Positions 26,602-33,956 of a DNA stretch of 64,000 bases are shown here, piece after piece. Origin of the DNA: Pseudomonas marginalis. GTDB taxonomy: Bacteria > Pseudomonadota > Gammaproteobacteria > Pseudomonadales > Pseudomonadaceae. The notes below the pieces were generated by a model. That model was given only the letters and a program-made list of their open reading frames with translations, made no database searches and was not told the DNA's origin. The first letter of the stretch is position 1. Each line of letters starts with the position of its first letter. The stretch spans positions 434,001 to 498,000 of the forward strand of contig NZ_FNSU01000001.1 of the NCBI RefSeq assembly GCF_900105325.1. Direction: 5' to 3'. Both the position numbers and the translations under genes were made by a program.

Positions 26602-27918
26602 TTACCAGCAAATGCCTTCGGTACGGCCTGTCGTACTGGTGGCCTTGGACATGAAGCCCACCAGGTCGATCACTTGCTTGCCGTGCGGTGCGTTCTGCGC
26701 CAGGGCACGGAACTTCTCGTCGCGGTTGCCGAGGATGATCACGTCGGAGTTGTTGATCACATCATCGAAGTCCGAGTTGAGCAGTGACGACACGTGGGGG
26801 ATCTTGCCTTCGATGTAGTCCTTGTTCGCACCGTGGACACGGGCGTACTCGACGTTGCTGTCGTAGATGCTCAGGTCGTAGCCCTTGCCGATCAGCATTT
26901 CCGCCAGCTCGACCAGTGGGCTTTCGCGCAGGTCGTCGGTACCGGCCTTGAAGCTCAGGCCCAGCAGGGCGACTTTGCGTTTGTCGTGGCCGGCGACGAT
27001 GTCGAAGGCGTTCTGCACCTGGGATTCGTTGCTGCGCATCAGCGAGTTGAGCAGCGGCGCTTCCACGTCCAGGGAGCCGGCGCGGTAGGTCAGGGCGCGC
27101 ACGTCTTTAGGCAGGCAGGAGCCGCCGAACGCGAAGCCTGGGCGCATGTAGTACTGGGACAGGTTGAGGGTCTTGTCCTGGCAGACCACTTCCATCACTT
27201 CGCGACCGTCGACGCCGACCGCCTTGGCGATGTTGCCGATCTCGTTGGCGAAGGTGACCTTGGTGGCGTGCCACACGTTGCAGGTGTACTTGATCATCTC
27301 GGCTACGGCGATGTCCTTGCGGATGATCGGTGCGTCGAGTTCTTCGTACAGTGACTGCAGGACATCGCCGGAGGCTTTGTCGAATTCGCCGATGACGGTC
27401 ATCGGTGGCAGGTCGTAGTCGGCGATGGCGGTGGATTCGCGCAGGAATTCCGGGTTGACCGCAACACCGAAGTCGACGCCGGCTTTCTTGCCGGAGCAGT
27501 CTTCGAGGATTGGGATCACCACGTTGGCGACGGTGCCCGGCAACACGGTGCTGCGTACCACGATGGTGTGGCGGGTGGTCTTGTCACGCAGGACAAAACC
27601 GATCTCGCGGCATACCGATTCGATGTAGTTGAGTTCCAGGTCGCCGTTCTTCTTGCTCGGCGTACCGACGCAAATCATCGACAGGTCAGTATCACGGATG
27701 GCTTCGGCGAAGTTGGTGGTGCCGCGCAGTCGACCGTTTGCGATGCCCTGGCTCAACAGTTCGCCCAGACCCGGCTCGACGATCGGCGATTTGCCGGCGT
27801 TGATCAGGTCGATCTTTTCCTTGGAGATGTCTACGCCGACCACTTCGTGGCCACGGGCAGACAGGCAACCGGCACACACTGCGCCAACGTAACCCAAACC
27901 AAATATGCTGATGCGCAT
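26602..27918 (-). CDS. algD: AlgD, GDP-mannose 6-dehydrogenase
   Basis: A 438-aa cytoplasmic UDP-glucose/GDP-mannose dehydrogenase family enzyme that makes GDP-mannuronate, the committed step of alginate synthesis. The NAD-binding motif GLGYVGAVCAGCL is at residues 7-19 and the catalytic cysteine is in FAFGGSCLPKDVRAL near residue 268. The ribosome site AGAGG lies eight bases before the ATG. It is the first gene of the operon and is preceded by an unusually long untranslated leader. Expression is expected to depend on the envelope-stress sigma factor AlgU through the promoter at 28392-28418. Confidence 0.97.
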   Translation of the reverse strand: MRISIFGLGYVGAVCAGCLSARGHEVVGVDISKEKIDLINAGKSPIVEPGLGELLSQGIANGRLRGTTNFAEAIRDTDLSMICVGTPSKKNGDLELNYIESVCREIGFVLRDKTTRHTIVVRSTVLPGTVANVVIPILEDCSGKKAGVDFGVAVNPEFLRESTAIADYDLPPMTVIGEFDKASGDVLQSLYEELDAPIIRKDIAVAEMIKYTCNVWHATKVTFANEIGNIAKAVGVDGREVMEVVCQDKTLNLSQYYMRPGFAFGGSCLPKDVRALTYRAGSLDVEAPLLNSLMRSNESQVQNAFDIVAGHDKRKVALLGLSFKAGTDDLRESPLVELAEMLIGKGYDLSIYDSNVEYARVHGANKDYIEGKIPHVSSLLNSDFDDVINNSDVIILGNRDEKFRALAQNAPHGKQVIDLVGFMSKATSTTGRTEGICW

Positions 27919-28391
27919 CGCAATTACCTCTGTATTTAAATCATGCCATTAGATGGCCGGAGTTCATGTTTGCAAACGTCACAAATGCCGCGAAAGTTGG
28001 GCGAATAGACGCCGACTTGCCGCGTACAGGCATGTTGAATAACGAGTGACTAACTATTGCACTCAAGTTGTGCGCAACTTGGCCTTGTTATTGGGGCCTG
28101 CCCTGAAATGCAGCCAGCCTTCCTGGGAGAAGGGCCTGGCGCCAGTGCCGCAGGGCCTTGATAGAGGCTGTAAGCCTTTAGATATCAATGCCTTGGGTTG
28201 TCTCACTGACCCATTAGGGTAAGCACAGCCTTGGCCTTATAGTTCGTGGCAATGGATCCTTATCGCCGCTCTCAACTAATCGGTTGGTAATGTGACCACT
28301 GAGTCAAAGTTGAATATGACAACTTCGCTACTTCCGTTGGTCCGCCTTGTAAGTCATCTCCTACAGAAACAGAGAATTTCGTTACCGGTGG
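27919..28391 (-). promoter_or_regulatory. Long 5' leader of the algD transcript
   Basis: About 465 bases lie between the predicted transcription start and the algD ATG, without a credible gene. A long untranslated algD leader (roughly 370 bases) is known in P. aeruginosa and takes part in control. Several short inverted repeats are present, for example around 28100-28150. No riboswitch class was recognised. Confidence 0.6.
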
Positions 28392-28418
28392 TATGAGCGG
28401 CGCTTCAGGACGAAGTTC
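28392..28418 (-). promoter_or_regulatory. AlgU (sigma-22/RpoE-type) promoter of algD
   Basis: On the minus strand GAACTT (28413-28418) is followed after 16 bases by TCATA (28392-28396). This fits the AlgU consensus GAACTT-N16/17-TCTGA with a perfect -35 box and a partial -10 box. It is the only perfect GAACTT noticed in the gap upstream of algD. The position, about 470-500 bases before algD, agrees with the P. aeruginosa algD layout. Confidence 0.7.
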
Positions 28419-28484
28419 CTGGCCGCTCATCCTGTTTCCCGAAATTTCTTGAAATATAGGTAAAGATGGCACTGGTACTATATT

Positions 28485-28500
28485 GATAGCACTTGCTATC
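28485..28500. promoter_or_regulatory. 16-base palindrome upstream of the algD promoter
   Basis: GATAGCA (28485-28491) and TGCTATC (28494-28500) form a perfect dyad around CT, 67 bases upstream of the AlgU -35 box in an AT-rich stretch (28440-28670). It may be an operator for an alginate regulator, but I cannot assign it to AmrZ, AlgR or another protein. Confidence 0.35.
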
Positions 28501-28679
28501 TGGGCCAGTAGTTACGGGTAGTTGGCGCGAAGGGATAGTTTTGTGCCACTAGTGTTTTAAAAAAGTGGTGCCACTACGAAAAAAAATCGCAAATGTCGAG
28601 TGAAAGAAATGTTATGGATGTGTCGGGATATTTTTTGACGTCAAATAAATGACGATTCTTGGCGTGAAGCGCGGATAAA

Positions 28680-28772
28680 AATGTGGGAGGGGGCTTGCCC
28701 CCGATGGCAGTGCATCACTCGATAGATTCGTGACTGAACCACCGCAATCGGGGGCAAGCCCCCTCTCACATT
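28680..28772. repeat. REPIN of the GTGGGAGGGGGCTTGC family
   Basis: Inverted arms at 28680-28705 and 28747-28772 differ by one base and flank about 41 bases. The element lies between the algD control region and the 3' end of yaaA. It is the same family as 7928-8021 and 33845-33939. Confidence 0.88.
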
Positions 28773-28806
28773 TGGATTTCATTGTCTGAAAGAGGCGGGT
28801 ACGGCC

Positions 28807-29586
28807 TTATTCCGGTGCACGATCGCGCAGGAACACCAGATTGTCCGGCTTGGACTGCTCCGCATTGAAGCGGTAACCCTGCACATCGAACTGCTTGAGC
28901 CTGGTCGGATCGTTGATGCGCTCTTCGATCACGAAGCGGCTCATCATGCCCCGGGCCTTTTTCGCGTAAAAGCTGATGATCTTGTACTGGCCGTTTTTCA
29001 GGTCCTTGAACTCGGTGTTGATGATCCGCGCGTTCAGGGCTGTGCGCTTGACCGCCGAGAAGTACTCGTTGGAGGCCAGGTTGAGCAGTACGTCGTCGCC
29101 TTGTTCGGCCAGGGCTTCGTTCAGCCACTCACTGATGCGCGTGCCCCAGAAGGCGTACAGGTCCTTGCCACGGGCGTTGGCGAGTTTGGTACCCATCTCC
29201 AGGCGATACGGCATCATCAGGTCCAGGGGGCGCAGCAGGCCGTACAGGCCCGAGAGCATGCGCAGGTGGTCCTGGGCGTAGCTGAAGTCGGCATCGCTGA
29301 AGGTCTCGGCGTTGAGGCCGGTGTACACGTCGCCCTTGAACGCCAGCAAGGCCTGCTTGGCATTCTCGGGGGTGAAGGCCGGGTTCCAGCTGCCGAAGCG
29401 GGCAGCATTGAGGCCACCGATCTTGTCGGACACGTGCATCAATTCGCTGATCTGCGCCGGGCTCAGTTCGCGCAGTTGCTCGATCAGCGCCTGGGAATGG
29501 TCCAGGTACTGTGGCTGGGTAAAGCGCTGGGTCACCGCTGGGGTCTCGAAATCGAGGGTCTTGGCGGGGGAAATCACCATCAGCAT
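28807..29586 (-). CDS. yaaA: YaaA, peroxide-stress resistance protein (DUF328)
   Basis: A 259-aa protein starting MLMVISPAKTLDFETP, the hallmark of the YaaA/DUF328 family. It continues with SDKIGGLNAARFGSW, GDVYTGLNAETFSDADFSYAQ and YGLLRPLDLMMPYRLEMG. YaaA binds DNA and limits damage under hydrogen peroxide by reducing free iron. The open frame continues upstream to 30486, but that part is antisense to the deacetylase gene and unlike YaaA. ATG 29586 has AGGAG at about eight bases and is clearly the start. The gene is divergent from the polysaccharide deacetylase gene. Confidence 0.95.
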   Translation of the reverse strand: MLMVISPAKTLDFETPAVTQRFTQPQYLDHSQALIEQLRELSPAQISELMHVSDKIGGLNAARFGSWNPAFTPENAKQALLAFKGDVYTGLNAETFSDADFSYAQDHLRMLSGLYGLLRPLDLMMPYRLEMGTKLANARGKDLYAFWGTRISEWLNEALAEQGDDVLLNLASNEYFSAVKRTALNARIINTEFKDLKNGQYKIISFYAKKARGMMSRFVIEERINDPTRLKQFDVQGYRFNAEQSKPDNLVFLRDRAPE

Positions 29587-29706
29587 GAAGTCGTCTCCTG
29601 TAAATCGTGCGGGGATTCTAGGGGCTGGGGCGATTTGACTCCACCTATGATGGCGATAGACGCGATCCGCTATGATGGCCGGTGACTCTGGAGAGGGAGA
29701 CCCTGT

Positions 29707-30831
29707 GTGCGAATAGCGCTTTTGTTGTCGGCGTGCCTGCTGTGCCTGAATGCCCAGGCGGCGCCGGTGGATGTAGCCAGCCTGGACCGTGGCACCTGGC
29801 CGGAAAAACTCAGCAGCCCGGCGCTGTTCGATGTGGCCTCGCGTGCGGAAATCCTGATGTTCGCCCACAGCCTGCTGGCCAGTGAATCCCAGGATGAAAC
29901 CGCACTCAAGCAGCGCCTGGGCTTGAAGATCATCAACCTGGCGGCCATCGACGACCTGCGCCGCGAGCTGTGGCAGCGCCTGCTGGAGAACTACACGTTC
30001 GCCCAGCAGAGCTGCGAAGTCGACGCCTCGTTCTGCTACCTGGTAGAGAGCATGGACGACCTGCGGGAGCAGGCCGGCAAGCTGGCGATCAGCGAAGACT
30101 CTTTCTATATAGGCTGGGCTGCACCCAGCCATGCCTTCCATGAGCGTTATCTGGACGAACTGCTGCGCAAGGCCGCGCTGTTTCCGCAGATCAGCAGCGA
30201 AGTCGCGCGCTTTGGCGACCATGAACGCAACGGCGACGAGTTCAACGACCGCCTGTTCCTGCTGACCTTCGACGGCGGTCCGGCACCGGTCAGCGGCAAT
30301 ACCGACTGGCTCGCCGACTACCTGCGCAAGCAGAAGATGAACGCCACCTTCTTTGTCCTCGGCAGCAGCCTGCAAAACCGCGTGGAGCGCAGTTCCGCCG
30401 CGCAGGTGGAGGCGTTGTACCAAGGCCAGTGCGTCGGCACCCAGGGCTGGCAATACCGTTCCCACAGCCATTGGGTGGACTGGCAAGGCTCCATCACCCG
30501 CAGCGCGCAGTTGGTGCAGAACCTGATGCCGGAAAACTACGTGCCGCTGTTCCGCCCGCCTTACGGACAGCGGCGCGCGGACAGCCAGGGGTTCTTCCAG
30601 TCCCAGGGCTTGCAGGTGGCGTTATGGGACATCGATTCCCAGGACGAGCCGGGCAAGCTCAAGGCCGATGAGTCGGCGCAACGGGTGCTGACGTTGATGC
30701 TGTTGTGGCGCAAAGGCGTGATTGTGTTTCACGACACCCAGGACAAGGCGCGGGTAGCACTGCCGATGTTGCTGCAGGCAACGGCGCAGAGTGGGCTGGG
30801 TTGGCAGGACTGCCGGGAGGCGTTTCGTTAA
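29707..30831 (+). CDS. Secreted polysaccharide deacetylase-family protein
   Basis: A 374-aa protein with a signal peptide (MRIALLLSACLLCLNAQA), so periplasmic or exported. The C-terminal half (from about residue 185) is a NodB-homology domain: LLTFDGGPAP (motif 1), a divergent region around SHSHWVDW (motif 2), FRPPYGQRR (motif 3), ALWDIDSQD (motif 4) and IVFHDTQDK (motif 5). The first 180 residues are a helical domain without an obvious family. The start is GTG 29707 behind GAGAGGGAGA. It should remove N- or O-acetyl groups from a polysaccharide or peptidoglycan; the substrate is unknown. Motif 1 has DGG where many members have DDG, so metal binding may differ. Confidence 0.85.
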   Translation: MRIALLLSACLLCLNAQAAPVDVASLDRGTWPEKLSSPALFDVASRAEILMFAHSLLASESQDETALKQRLGLKIINLAAIDDLRRELWQRLLENYTFAQQSCEVDASFCYLVESMDDLREQAGKLAISEDSFYIGWAAPSHAFHERYLDELLRKAALFPQISSEVARFGDHERNGDEFNDRLFLLTFDGGPAPVSGNTDWLADYLRKQKMNATFFVLGSSLQNRVERSSAAQVEALYQGQCVGTQGWQYRSHSHWVDWQGSITRSAQLVQNLMPENYVPLFRPPYGQRRADSQGFFQSQGLQVALWDIDSQDEPGKLKADESAQRVLTLMLLWRKGVIVFHDTQDKARVALPMLLQATAQSGLGWQDCREAFR

Positions 30832-31178
30832 AAGGATGAAGTGCCCGGCCCTGTTGGGTGCGAGGCATTTTTACGCTGATTTTGTGCGACATTTCGATGC
30901 AGGCGGACTTCCGACTTTAACGGTGCATGGGGCACTCGGCTAGTGCTATTCGTCATCCTGAAAAATAAACTTCAAAAAAGCGTCAAAGTACTTTTTCCTG
31001 TCATGGGTTTTGCGGTATTACGAAGTCAGATCGCCGAAACCTGCAACACAGGTGGCGTCTTCCAAGACTCCTCATGTGGGCACTGCGCTTGACGTCACTC
31101 AGGTGCAGTCGGTGGTCGAATCGAGGCGCAGCACTGTTGTGGTATTGCGTCGACTGGCTCCCACAAAGGTGACCGAGT
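30832..31178. other. 347-base gap before phoH, no gene found
   Basis: No open frame, tRNA-like fold or strong terminator is seen. The stretch contains an AT-rich segment (30958-31000) that may include the phoH promoter, but no convincing -35/-10 pair was found. A small RNA cannot be excluded by eye. Confidence 0.4.
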
Positions 31179-32573
31179 ATGGATGATCATGGACGTAACC
31201 CTTCTTCCGACCAGCCAATCCTTTATGTGCTTGATACCAATGTACTGATCCACGATCCAAACGCACTGCTTAACTTCGAAGAACACCACGTCGCCATCCC
31301 GATGATCGTGCTTGAGGAGCTCGACAAACTCAAAAGCGGGCACCACAGCGTGGCTGCCGAATGCCGCCAGGCCATCCGCCTGATCGACAAGACCCTGGGC
31401 GAAGCGTCACCCGAGGACGTTGAGGTCGGCGTGCCGATCCAGCGCGGCAAAAGCGGGCCCAAGGGCTTGCTGTCGATCCTGATGAGCAAGCGCAGCGAGC
31501 CCAACAGCCTGCTGCCCGAAAACCTGAACGACAACAAAATCATCAACCAATTGATCGACCTGCACGCTCGCGACAAGGACCTGCGCGTGGTGCTGGTGAC
31601 CAAAGACATCAATATGCGCCTCAAGGCACGAGCGTGTGGGATCGCTGCCGAGGACTACAGTACCGACCAACTGGTCGACGACGTGTCGATGCTGTCCCGT
31701 GGTTATCACATGATGACCGGCTCGTTCTGGGACCGTGTCAGCAAGGTCGAAACCCGTCAGGACCATGGCCGTACCTGGCACCAGGTACAACTGATCGACA
31801 ATCTGCCGGCCGTGCATATCAATGAATTCATCGTCGACGAACAGGGCTTCGTGGGCTGGATCAAAGAGATCCAGGTCGACAAGCTGCTGATCCTCGACCT
31901 GCATCAGGAACCCCTGTTGCACCAGGAAGCCTGGGGCCTGAAACCGCGTGACATCTACCAGAGCCTGGCGCTGTATGCGCTGCTCGACCCGGACATCCAC
32001 CTGGTCAACCTGACGGGCGCTGCCGGTTCCGGTAAAACCATCCTTGCCCTGGCTGCCGCCATCGAGCAGACCATGGTGACCAAGCGCTATCGCCGCATCA
32101 TCGCCACCCGCTCCGTGCAGGGCCTGGACCAGGAAATCGGCTTTTTGCCCGGTACCGAGGCGGAAAAAATGGAGCCGTGGCTGGGGGCGATCACCGACAA
32201 CCTCGAAGCCTTGCACATGGATGACGAAAACACCCATGGCAGCGTCGACTACATCCTCAGCAAAGTGCCGTTGCAGTTCAAATCCCTCAACTACATCCGA
32301 GGTCGCAGCTTCCAGCAGAGCCTGATTTTGATCGATGAATGCCAGAACCTGACCCCGCACCAGATGAAAACCATCATCACCCGTGCCGGCGCCGGTTCCA
32401 AAGTGGTGTGCCTGGGCAACCTGGCACAGATCGACACCCCTTACCTGTCCGCGACCAGCTCCGGGCTGACCTACCTGACGGAACGCTTCAAGGACTTCCC
32501 GAACGGCGTGCATATCGCGCTGCAAGGGGTTCCTCGCTCGATTCTGGCTGAATACGCAGAGTCGCACCTGTAA
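31179..32573 (+). CDS. PIN-PhoH family ATPase/ribonuclease
   Basis: A 464-aa protein fusing an N-terminal PIN nuclease domain (about residues 10-150; acidic residues in YVLDTNVLIHDPNAL and LVTKDINMRLKA) to a C-terminal PhoH P-loop ATPase. Walker A is GAAGSGKTILAL near residues 280-291, and Walker B is LILIDECQN near 385. PIN-PhoH (PhoH2-like, YlaK) proteins act as ATP-driven ribonucleases/helicases on RNA. The ATG at 31179 has GGTGACCGAG upstream. A hairpin follows the stop. Length and domain order are standard for this family. Confidence 0.92.
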   Translation: MDDHGRNPSSDQPILYVLDTNVLIHDPNALLNFEEHHVAIPMIVLEELDKLKSGHHSVAAECRQAIRLIDKTLGEASPEDVEVGVPIQRGKSGPKGLLSILMSKRSEPNSLLPENLNDNKIINQLIDLHARDKDLRVVLVTKDINMRLKARACGIAAEDYSTDQLVDDVSMLSRGYHMMTGSFWDRVSKVETRQDHGRTWHQVQLIDNLPAVHINEFIVDEQGFVGWIKEIQVDKLLILDLHQEPLLHQEAWGLKPRDIYQSLALYALLDPDIHLVNLTGAAGSGKTILALAAAIEQTMVTKRYRRIIATRSVQGLDQEIGFLPGTEAEKMEPWLGAITDNLEALHMDDENTHGSVDYILSKVPLQFKSLNYIRGRSFQQSLILIDECQNLTPHQMKTIITRAGAGSKVVCLGNLAQIDTPYLSATSSGLTYLTERFKDFPNGVHIALQGVPRSILAEYAESHL

Positions 32574-32578
32574 CCGTT

Positions 32579-32607
32579 GGAGCGGCGGTGCGTCGCACCG
32601 CTGCTCC
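32579..32607 (+). terminator. Hairpin after the PIN-PhoH gene
   Basis: GGAGC plus GCGGTG pairs with CACCGC plus GCTCC around a short loop, six bases after the stop codon, followed by the AT-rich ACATTTATTGTGTG. It lacks a pure T run but is a plausible terminator or REP-like hairpin before moaC. Confidence 0.5.
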
Positions 32608-32661
32608 CACATTTATTGTGTGTTGGGTTTACAATCGCCGCTCCTGATCAGGAGTATCCCT

Positions 32662-33135
32662 GTGCTGACTCATCTCGATTCCCAAGGTCGCGCCCATATG
32701 GTCGACGTCACCGACAAGTCCGTGACGTTCCGGGAGGCGGTGGCCGAAGCGCGGGTGCGCATGCTGCCCGAGACCCTGCAAATGATTGTCGACGGCGCCC
32801 ATCCCAAGGGCGACGTGTTTGCCGTGGCCCGCATCGCCGGGATCCAGGCGGCGAAAAAAACCAGTGATTTGATCCCCCTGTGTCACCCGCTGATGTTGAC
32901 CGGTGTCAAGGTCGAACTGAGTGCCGATGGCGCAGACTCGGTGCACATCGTCGCACGCTGCAAGCTGTCCGGGCAGACCGGCGTAGAGATGGAAGCGTTG
33001 ACGGCGGCCAGCGTCGCGGCGCTGACGATCTACGACATGTGCAAGGCCGTGGATCGCGGCATGACCATCGAAAACATTCGCCTGCTGGAAAAGCTTGGCG
33101 GTAAGAGCGGGCATTTCAAGGCGGATGGACAATGA
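32662..33135 (+). CDS. moaC: MoaC, cyclic pyranopterin monophosphate synthase
   Basis: A 157-aa enzyme of molybdenum cofactor biosynthesis that closes the pyranopterin ring after MoaA. Family motifs are present: HMVDVTDKSVTFREAVAEA, IAGIQAAKKTSDLIPLCHPL, TGVEMEALTAASVAALTIYDM and KSGHFK at the end. The start is GTG 32662, giving MLTHLDSQGRAHMVDV, with AGGAG eight bases upstream; a longer frame from 32620 adds residues unlike MoaC. The stop overlaps the moaD start by four bases. Confidence 0.96.
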   Translation: MLTHLDSQGRAHMVDVTDKSVTFREAVAEARVRMLPETLQMIVDGAHPKGDVFAVARIAGIQAAKKTSDLIPLCHPLMLTGVKVELSADGADSVHIVARCKLSGQTGVEMEALTAASVAALTIYDMCKAVDRGMTIENIRLLEKLGGKSGHFKADGQ

Positions 33136-33374
33136 GCATCAACGTACTGTTTTTCGCGCGTTACAGCGAAAAAATAGGCCTGGATTCACTTGAGATGGAA
33201 GGCGACTTCGCCACGGTCGATGCCGTGCGCCAGGCGCTGGCCGCTGATCCGGGCTTTGAAGTGCTCAACGAAACCAGCTTGATGTGTGCTCGCAACCAGG
33301 AGTTGTGCGCTCTCGACGAGCCGTTGCAGGCCGGTGATGAAGTCGCGTTCTTCCCGCCCGTGACCGGAGGCTGA
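33132..33374 (+). CDS. moaD: MoaD, molybdopterin synthase small (sulfur-carrier) subunit
   Basis: An 80-aa ubiquitin-like protein ending in the required Gly-Gly (FFPPVTGG), which is thiocarboxylated to deliver sulfur to the pterin. It overlaps moaC by four bases (ATGA) and is followed two bases later by moaE, its partner subunit. The size is normal for MoaD. Confidence 0.95.
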   Translation: MSINVLFFARYSEKIGLDSLEMEGDFATVDAVRQALAADPGFEVLNETSLMCARNQELCALDEPLQAGDEVAFFPPVTGG

Positions 33375-33376
33375 AC

Positions 33377-33826
33377 ATGGCCATTCGTGTACAGGTCGAA
33401 CCGTTTGACCCCGGTGCCGAGGTCAACGCGATGCACGCGGCGAATGTGGGCGTGGGCGCGGTGGTGAGTTTTGTCGGCTATGTGCGCGACTTCAACGAGG
33501 GGCGCGAGGTGTCTGGCATGTTCCTCGAACACTATCCGGGCATGACTGAAAAAGCCTTGGCCAAGATCGCCGTCGAAGCCGAGCAACGCTGGCCGCTGCT
33601 CAAGCTCGAAGTGCTGCATCGTATCGGTGCGCTGGAGCCTGGCGAGCCGATAGTGTTCGTGGCCGCCGCCAGTGCCCATCGCCAGGCCGCGTTCGATGCC
33701 TGTGCGTTTGTGATGGATTACCTGAAAACCCGTGCGCCGTTCTGGAAGAAGGAAAATACCAGCGAAGGCGCGCGCTGGGTGGAAGGGCGAGACAGCGACC
33801 ACGCTGCAGCGGATCGCTGGAAATAG
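33377..33826 (+). CDS. moaE: MoaE, molybdopterin synthase catalytic subunit
   Basis: A 149-aa protein that forms molybdopterin synthase with MoaD. Typical motifs are GAVVSFVGYVRDFNEG, LEHYPGMTEKAL, HRIGALEPGEPIVFVAAASAHRQAAFDAC, and the active-site lysines in PFWKKE. The last gene of the moaCDE operon, it is followed by a REPIN that separates it from the convergent rhlB gene. Confidence 0.96.
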   Translation: MAIRVQVEPFDPGAEVNAMHAANVGVGAVVSFVGYVRDFNEGREVSGMFLEHYPGMTEKALAKIAVEAEQRWPLLKLEVLHRIGALEPGEPIVFVAAASAHRQAAFDACAFVMDYLKTRAPFWKKENTSEGARWVEGRDSDHAAADRWK

Positions 33827-33844
33827 CCAGCCGAACACAGAACC

Positions 33845-33939
33845 AAATGTGGGAGGGGGCTTGCATCCCGATGGCAGGGTGTCAGTCACTTTATCTGTGA
33901 CTGACCCACTGCTATCGGGAGCAAGCCCCCTCCCACATT
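33845..33939. repeat. REPIN of the GTGGGAGGGGGCTTGC family between convergent moaE and rhlB
   Basis: Arms at 33845-33871 and 33914-33939 match except for one inserted base in the left arm (GCATCCCGAT versus GCTCCCGAT on the complement). Placed between two converging genes, it could act as a bidirectional mRNA 3' hairpin. Confidence 0.88.
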
Positions 33940-33956
33940 TTTTATCGCATTTCAGC

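Noticed and set aside
28334..28342. CCGTTGGTC as an AlgR box
   Set aside because: One mismatch to the core I recall, wrong strand relative to the promoter and downstream of the start site; a 9-base near match is expected by chance.
28272..28472. 66-codon minus-strand frame upstream of algD
   Set aside because: It covers the AlgU promoter, has no ribosome site or recognisable features, and is better explained as leader/promoter DNA.
29587..30486. N-terminal extension of about 300 codons on the yaaA frame
   Set aside because: It lies antisense to the deacetylase gene and is unlike YaaA, which starts at the conserved MLMVISPAKTL with its own ribosome site.
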